Of a DNA stretch of 64,000 bases, positions 41,401 to 50,400 are shown piece after piece. The translations under genes were made by a program, and so were the position numbers. This stretch comes from Ctenosaura bakeri. Taxonomy: Eukaryota > Chordata > Lepidosauria > Squamata > Iguanidae. The stretch spans positions 1-64,000 of the forward strand of contig CAOLHI010001654.1 of NCBI GenBank assembly GCA_948474755.1, given 5' to 3'. Numbering within the stretch: the first letter of the stretch is position 1; the number at the start of each line of letters is the position of its first letter. Under the pieces are notes generated by a model, which had not been told where the DNA came from, did not search any database, and worked only from the letters and a program-made list of their open reading frames with translations.

Positions 41401-44400
41401 TGACCTTTGCCTCCTTAGGCACAATACCAAGAAATATTAGCTATGGTTATATTGCTGTTGTGTCTGAGAGATCCCGTACCAGTGTCATGCTCCACATGCA
41501 ATACTGCTGCTGCTCAGTCACTACGTTGCTCCTCAGCAAAAGCCTGTCTGACATGGGAGACCCTACCAGCTTCACTGCTACCCTCAGCATAGCCTCTGGC
41601 CTCCCAGGAGCACACAATCCCATCCTCACGGTAAGGAAGTGCCATGGTGGTGAAAGTGGCACCATTGCTAACTCTGTTCATAACTACACCTGTACCATAG
41701 CTGACTGTAGATGATACACTGTCGAAGTGATATATATGTAAATTTATAAAGAGATAGATAGATATAGAAATATGAGCGTGCTGTCATGTGGGTCTGCCAC
41801 TATTGGCTGGGGCTTTAGCGCAAACAGCTTATGCTGCAGTCTGTCACCTTCCTTTTAGGCCCTTCTGCCACGTGGCCTGTCTGGGCAAAGGAACATAGCT
41901 AAAAAAATTTCTCTGTTTTCTTTTCTTTCCTCTCCCCATCTTTTTCCTTTCTTTTTTCCTTCTCCCTTTCCACTCCCTTCTCCTTGACAAGGGTGGTAAC
42001 CTGGGTGCCAGGTGGAAATGGGGTGGTAGAACTCTTCCTTCCTTCCTTTCTTCCTTCCTTCCTCCCTTCCTTCCTTTCTCTCTCTTTCTTCCTTTCCTTT
42101 CCTTTCCTTTCCTTTCCTTTCCTTTCCTTTTCTCCTTGCTTCCACTTTTCCCTCTCTCTTGCATCCAGCTGCTGCCATGCTGGCCATGGTGCACACAGGG
42201 GCCTTTCACAGTGGCCTACCTTCCCCCATTTCCCTCTGGTGGCCCCATTACAATGCCCTTATCTCCCCCACACACACATCAAGCCTCACGGTGGTGTTGT
42301 CCTCCTCTGCATTGCCACTCAAGCTCCCCCCCCGCCTTCTGCATGGCACCTCCAACCCTTCCTTTCTTTCATGGCAGTGTTCTCCCCTGCTCAGCCCCCT
42401 AGCCTCCCCACCACACACATTACAACGGTTTTTCACCAACCTCTTCCTTCACCAGCCCCTAACTCTTATCTCAGGGCACTCTTCAGAGCTCCCCTCCCTC
42501 TCCTTTTTGACAGCGCCCTCTCTGACCCAGCCTGGGCTCATCCCCCCAACAGCTCCAAAGCATTACTCTTCACCCCCCACTTCCTCCTCTCCCCTCGCTC
42601 TTCTCCCACGGCGGTTAATTTTAATCCAATATTTTTAACATTATTATATTTATTGAAATTTATTGAGATTTATTTATATTTTTATTAATTTAATTTATAA
42701 TTTAATTAATTTATTTTCCTATTATGAAGATGATGATGAATACACTCTTTCATTGCCACTATTCTGTCACTGCTCTTCTTTTACAATGCTTATTTATTAT
42801 TGTGCTACTCTCCTATTTTATTCTCATAATTGCTGTGCTTATTTATCATTGGCTGCATGCTGCTATTATTATTACTATCAGTAATACTAATTATGCCTTT
42901 CATTGATATTACTTGTTCAGTATTTCTCTTCTATGGTTTTAATGCAATCCTCTGCAGTTCTTGGGCATCTGAAGAGCTCCAAATGCTGCATGATTTCTCT
43001 CTCAGGGTCTCTTATTCTCCACTCCTGTGTAATCTGGTGGCCAGTGGTGACCTCTTTCTGATGCTGACTACATTCTGTTGCACCCCTACTATCTGCTGCT
43101 GACTTTGCTGTCACGCTCATATTCTGCAGACCCAGCCTCATGCCAAAGAGTAATGTGAAAAGGCCTCAAGCTGTTGCTGCTGTCAATGGGCAGTCGGACG
43201 CAAAGAGACTGGCCATTGCCTTTGGCAGAGTCAATCGCATGAATTACATTGGCGGGGGATCAAGGCTATGTCTGCCCAGCTGGCACAACTGAAAAGTAGA
43301 GTTGCCACTTGTGAGCATGATCTGAATAGACTGCCCCTCTGAGGCCCAGCCGGCTTCACGAGAAGTGCCTAACGCCCCCCACCACTGTGGCAGCACCTAT
43401 GCCTGCCATCACTTCTGCAGCTCCACTGCCCCAGTCTTCCAGCTTGTTCAGGGCTTGGTGGTTATGAAGCTGACTACTGCTCAAGCAACTGTTCTATCAG
43501 CATTGATGACCTCCACACCACCCTCTCAACCTGGTATTGAAGACACCTACCAGCTCATTCAGGGCTTGGCTGAGGCAATTAAACCTGCTATGGCAATTGG
43601 CACTGTTCCAGATGGGACCTCTACTTCTGCATGGGCAACTTCCATTCCTTACAAAACACTATCCTCTGCAGGGGGGCTGTTGCAGCTCTGCCCACTCCCT
43701 CATGATGATGAGACCGCCCCATTATGAGCCCCAGCAGAGGTTGGCTCTTCACTGAGGCTTCCTCTCCTTCATTGCTTCTGCCCACAGTCAGAACAGCAAC
43801 AGTTAACCCACTGTTGCTTGCACTGCCTCCCTCTCCTACTTCTGCACCATCTCCCCCTCTTCCTGAGCGCTCGTCTCAATGTAATCCATATAGGTCTGTG
43901 CCACAGTGCCACTGGGAGGCCACCTCCTACTTGCCACCAAGGTCTGAAACATGGAGGTTTTCTCCCTACTCTTCCACGATTCAGAACCTAGAGTTTTGTT
44001 GAAAGATGGAGTTCTGTTGAATCTTCCAAGGAAATTGTTTGAGTGCCACAAGGTTGAAAGAAACTTTAAAAATTGGTTGGGAGTTTAGACCATTTACATA
44101 GGTGTGGTATTTGAGATATAGCCCCACAAGTGCTCTGCTCTGATTAAGTACCAGGACATCATTCTCAGGGCCTACACTGGTTCCAAAGGATCTGTCTGGC
44201 TGCAATATGATAAGCAATTTGGCATGAGAGCTGCTCTGGACCCTTCTCTTCCCTGGGACCACAAGCAGGAAGAACTGTGATCTGACATAATGGTTGGTTC
44301 CTGAGCCTCCCCTTCCAATTGTTGCAACAGCAGCTTTCTGTTGATGGGCACCCAGTCAGAAGGGATATATGTGAGGCCTGCATCAACCAAGAAGAAGGGC

Positions 44401-47400
44401 ATGCTTGTCTTCTAGGACTTCAGTGCAGGGAAGTGCAAGAAGGAGACATGAAAATACAATCACCAATGTGGGACCTGTGGAGGTTAGCATTCCAGTGCAT
44501 CCTGTTTTTGAAGTAAGCATTCAGGGTGCCACAGTGGGTCCAAATCAGGTGCCACCCAAGAGAGGCAAAGGCCTCAACTCCAATATAGCTCTTGGTTCTT
44601 GCTTCATGATTGGTACTTTATCCCAACCATGCCAGCACCAGCTACATTCCAGACAGTTTCACATATGGCTTTAGGATTTCCAGTGCCAGTAAGTGCACTT
44701 ATTCTTCTGCACCTTTTGATCTGTTATCAGCCTACATTACATTGTGAGGGGAAAACTTGCTAAGAAACTGAATGAATGCTGGCTATTAGGCCCTTACAAG
44801 GAACTGTCTCCCTAATTTGCAGTTATCACCATTGGGAGCGATCACTAAGAAGATGCCTGGCGAGTATCAGCTTATATATAACCCTTCTTTCCCTAAGTGG
44901 ACTTCTGTTAATGATGCCATTGACCCAGCCCTATATGTACCTTTTGATGCAGCAGTTGCTACGATTTGGGCTTTAGGCCCAGGGGCATTACTGGCAAAGC
45001 ATGACATTAAATCTGCATTCTTTCCAGCTCACCCTGAGGATTTTAACCTCTTGGAAGAATAGAAGTGGGGAAGCCCCTGAGAAACCCAAACCCAGAACCA
45101 CAATCAAATGGACACTGGAATGCCAGGGAGCTTTTGATGAACTGAAACATTTCTCAAGTTCAGTTCAGAGACCATTCTAAAATATGCTGATCGCACTAGT
45201 CCATTTACAGTTCAAACTGATGAAAGTAATTCAGCCATGAAAGCAGTGCTACTGCAGAAAGATGAGGAGGGCAAGTTAAGACCATCCAAAAGAAAAAGAA
45301 AAAAAAAGAATGACAAGGCAGATGTCAATTAGTCAGTTTGGGAAAAAGAGTTGGCCATCATAAAAAAGCCCCTACAGACTTGGAAACATTTGTTGGAAAG
45401 AGCTTCATGCCTCTTCAAGATCTGGACTGATAATTGTAACCTGGTAGCATTACACACATATAAATACACGCACACCGCAGGCTGGGTCCAAAACAGGAGC
45501 AATGGGCTAAATTTTTCTATAAGTTTAAATTCATTATGATACAGTTGTTCAGGAACAAGAATTTCTTGGTGGACACATTATCCTGATTTCCCCAGCATGA
45601 GTGCCAAAGACCAGAAATAATTGACACTGCGATTGGCAGTAATGACCAGAAGCAAGCAAGCCCAAGGCAAGTCTCAACTCTTGGAGGTCTCAGAAACCCT
45701 CTCAGAGAAACTTTAAGAAGCTATCAAACAAGACAGCTGTTCAAGGACCATGATCCACCAGAAAGGAGCATGGTGGAAAGGGAGAAAATAATACACGTCT
45801 GAAGTGCTGCAGACCCAAATCTTTCACTGATGTCATGATGTGAATTCTTCAGGGTACTTTGGGTTGATCAAACACTGAACCTGGTCGACAGAGAATACTG
45901 GTGGCCTAAATTGTGAGAGGATGTGGAGATGTATGTGCAAGGCTGCCCCATGTGTACATGGATCAAACAAGTGGAGAAAAAGCCAAGAGGACTGCTACAG
46001 CTATTACCTACCCCTATCCATGGGCGCACATTAGCATGGGTTTTATCACTATCTCCCTGAGAGTAATCAAAAGACCTTAATATGAGTGATCACAGTTTTT
46101 AAAACAGGCGTATTTCATGCCCCGCAAGTCACTGACCACAATCATGCAACTGGGCAAAGTATTTTTTCTGCAACAATTGTATAGATCACACAGGGTGCCT
46201 TTAAAGATAATCACCGATCACAGTACCCAATTCACATCACAGTTTTGGAAGGCATTTCTGAGACTGTTGGGGGTGGGAGAGGGGATGGGCATGGTTTATC
46301 ACCTTGAGACGGATGGCCAAACCAAGAAAGTGAATCAAGTGCTGAAACGGGATTTGTGCTGCTATGGTAACTATCAGCAAAATGATTGGGACAGTTTGCT
46401 TCCGTTTGCAGATGTGGTATACAAAATATAGTGCATCCAGGTACTGGGTATATGTCATGTGAGATTGTGTATGGGCAAACATTAAAACACGTGCTACTCC
46501 TAGAGATCATCCAGACTGACCCCCAGCCACTGGACGACTAGGCAAATAAAACTCAATCTGTGAGGCCAGCCATAGCTGCTCTAGATTGTGCTAAAGCTAC
46601 ATACTAAAAACAAGAAGATTGTAAATGGAGAGAGGAGTGGGACATCAAACCAGGAAGCAAGGTATATTTATCCAAAAAGTTTCTAAAGTGCCCACTGCCT
46701 TTCAGAAATTGGGTCCGAAGTGTGTGGGGCCATTTAAGACTTGCAGACTAATCAACACAATCACCACAGAATTGGAACTGCCTAAATCTTACAAGCAAAT
46801 CCACCATGTGTTTCATTTCAGCCTATCCAAACCTGTGGCAAAGTCAGACAAATGACGACCGGGGTCAGAGTCATCTGCCACCCTATCAAGGTGGGACAAT
46901 GGTGAAATCTAGCTCTATTCAGCCCTTCATTTTATGACAATCCCCTCATCAGGCAGAGAGGAAATGGGAATAGTCGTGACACCTTCCGTCCTACACAGTT
47001 CTTACTACCCTCAGTCTACATGCTGGGAATGGCTGCTGTTTGTAAAGAATCGTAGAGTTGGAAATGACCACAAGGGCCATCTAGTCTAGCCCTTGGCCAT
47101 GCAGCAACACACAACAAAAGCCTTCCTGGAAGGTTCTCATCCAACATTTGTTTAAAGACCCCCAAAGATGAGGAGTCTACTATCCCTCCTGAGCCAATCT
47201 ATTCCACTATTGAATAGCTCTTGCTGTAAAAAAAAAGTTCTTAATGTTTAAGTGGAGTCTCATCTTGTAATTTGAATCCATAGAAGAGCCCCCTCTGTAC
47301 ACGACTCACTTGACATACAAGCATATTGAACGAACACATGAAGAGGAGAGCATGCTAGACCCTCTAATTCTGTCTCTCTCTTCAGAAAGCAAGTAATAAG

Positions 47401-50400
47401 TCTGAACAGGTGACCTTCCTGTACAGATGGGCACTCTCCACATGAATGGGATGCCCCAAGTAAGGGTCACCAATTGCGTGGAGAGCATCCACACAGAGAA
47501 GGATCTCTTCTGTTCAGACGTTGCCCTCCGTGTGAGGAGTGATGGAACTACAGAGAGGTGCAGCACGTGGGGATAGCAGCACACTTCCCTCTTTGTGTGT
47601 TCATTCAACATGCTTCCTGAAGTGAACAGAGCTTGTCTTTGGAAGCTCTCTTGGGACTTTAGAATCCTGGAAAATTAAGGAAACAGAGGCAATTGGGATA
47701 TCAGGGATGCTGCTTAGCACACTTTACCCCCCCCCAACTCAGCAAGGTTAGTAATTAAGAAAGACATCTGCTAGGAATGAGCAGTTATCTCCAGCCTAAT
47801 AGGAAGCTTGCAGTCCCCCAAACTGGAGCCTAAGCTCTGGGTTGTGACTTCTGGCCTCTGCATTTATTTATTTATTTATTTATCCATCCATCCTCCCTCA
47901 CTTGCATGGCTCATTCTTAATTATTGCTGGTTTGACTGAGAGTAGTTGTTCATTATTTACAGTCAAGTAAGGATTTGGTTTGGTCTGGTCTGGTTTTTGG
48001 TTTGTCTGGAGTTTGGGGGGGGGGTTTGTACTGATTAGAACTGCCATTTTTCCAGATGGGTTTGCATTAATATCTATCTCCACATGGTAGCAGAGGACTT
48101 TCAACACTCTCTAGCATATTTCCCAATCCTCCAATCTTTTCCTCGCCCCATAACAAGATTTATTAGTTACTAGTTGTAGTATACTAATGCTGCCTGGGTC
48201 TGTACCTAATACTCCCAAATGAGTCTTTGATAACTTTTGTTTTTATGTCTCCCTACACCTCTGGAATCTTATCAGCAGTACCACAGAAAGCCATCTCCCA
48301 TTTTGCTGCTCTTTTTAACCTTGCAAATCTTAGTAGCAATGCATTAACTCTCTCCTATTTTTCTGCCTCCCTGCCCCCCTGTCTCTGAAGTCTTAGCAAC
48401 AAGTACTTAGGAGAGTCCTCTCCTGTTTTCTACTCCCCCTTTATGCTTCTAAAGCCACCCCAAGCTTAAAATTTCCACAGGAACATAGACAAGAACAAAA
48501 AAACAGCCAGTCAAATTTTACAATACCTACTGTGATTTCCTTATGAGTTACGGCCAGTCCTCCACTGTAATTTGGACCATGACTAAAAAAACTCCATTGG
48601 TTTTGAGACATCTAGCATGAAGTTGCAATGAGCTGTGGCTGCCACAGATATAGGCATTTTATTATTATCTAAAGAAAAATCAGCTAGGTATATCAAGGCA
48701 GTAAGCAATATATGTCAATTCTCAGCACTTTAAACTTACTCAGCAATTTTTAGATTATGATTTTCAAGTTCATTTTTAAATTCATTTTTATAAACAACAG
48801 ACTTTTTTCAGTATATATCAGTTTAACCTTTTTTAACGCAACTAACGTTAACTAAAGGGGTACTTCCAATGCCCCTTGAATAAAAGAAGTCTGCCCCTAA
48901 GTGCTCTCTCCTACTCTCAAAGCTTGTAAAATAAAAGATGCTGAGTTTCAGTCTTTTCTTAATCACTGCTTTCATGTATTTGGCAACAAAAGTGACATTA
49001 TAAATGGACCTGCTCACACACATTATCACAGTATTTGCCCTATTACTGGATAGTCAGAAGTAAACCTGCTACAATTAAAATAAATGTCAAATATTCCACC
49101 TGTTGTTATATTTTTTAAAATGTCTTTACTAATATTCCCCATGTTCCAGAGCAGAGCCCAGCCATTTAAACAGATGCTTGGAAGGGTGAGACGAGCAGCT
49201 GAAAGGGAAGAAGGAAAGAAGCTTGGGTGTAATTTACGGTGCTGCAGACCTCTTGAAGGTACTACTACTTCTTTCCCTAGAAAAAAGGTGATGTGAAGCT
49301 GGAGATAGTTCAGAGTCATTCTAGTTACAGAGAAGGGTGAACTGGACTTGATGCTGAAATATTTAACAGTATTCAGTGATGTAATAATATCTCTGAGAAT
49401 GAGAACATTCAAACCATATCTGACCCGACACTTCTTGAAAGCATTCCTGCAGTTGCAGCATGGTATAACGACCATCTGAAGTTACCTTGGGAGATGTTGT
49501 TGCTCTTGTGGCTACTGCTGCATTTGGTGCCAGAGCATTCAGCTAGGACTGGGGAGGCGGAGGTTCAAATCCCTGCTCTGCCCACCGGATGACCTTGGGC
49601 CAGCTTCAAAGGGTTGTTGTGAGGATAAAAAATGGGGAGGAAAACCACCTAGGCTATCCTGACATCCTCAAAGCAGGGGCAGAATATACATATAAGGAAT
49701 AAAAAGGCCCCAAAGTGGCATCCATTTGGGTTTGATGCTGTGTAGAATAGCAAATGTCTTTCTGTTTTTAACGGGCATGGGTTTGGACTTAATAAATATG
49801 CATATACTTTGAAATTATATTACACATTTTACACATCTCTATGTATCTGAATGTACCTTTTTTCCCCAAGCTTTTTTTTTTTTTAATTGGGTTTTACTGA
49901 AGGGGCAGAATCTCTGTATCCTAAGTGACACTCCGAGGTTGCCTGGGGCAGATATTACATTGTAAGTCTCGCATCCCATACACAAAGGTGAAGGAGGCTC
50001 TAACAAGCAGCATGGCAGGGTTGCGGGCCAGGGTAGCCTTGGTTCACAGTGGCCCAGGCAAACTGCCCCAGTTGTCCCCTCTGGAAACCTTGGCTTGGGA
50101 TACTCAACTTCTATATCTGTCCATCAGATTGCATATGTCATCACTTAATGATTACAGCGCTATGTGATTGCTTGGATATGTGAATAAGCAACTACAAGAA
50201 AAAACTTTCCACTTTGCTGACTTACCAGCTTTTTAATAGTGTTTTAATTCACTAATTACAACTGTTACTTTTAAAGTGCATGATAGCTGGAGTCTCTGTG
50301 AATCAAGTTACACATATTACTTTTTCTAACCTCTATGCTTCATATTTGATATACTACAAAGATAAATTCTTCATATCACATTTCATAGTTTTCACATGCA

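Noticed and set aside
41984..42688. A 234-codon open frame on the plus strand
   Set aside because: The N-terminal half is a Phe/Leu/Ser/Pro run from the pyrimidine tract; there is no domain, splice context or codon bias to support it.
43140..43727. Host gene with Thr/Pro-rich protein
   Set aside because: Context with RT and integrase text downstream, and premature stops, point to retroelement gag.
49026..49475. A 149-codon minus-strand frame as an upstream exon or gene
   Set aside because: No recognised domain, no splice sites in register, and AT-rich composition; treated as chance.
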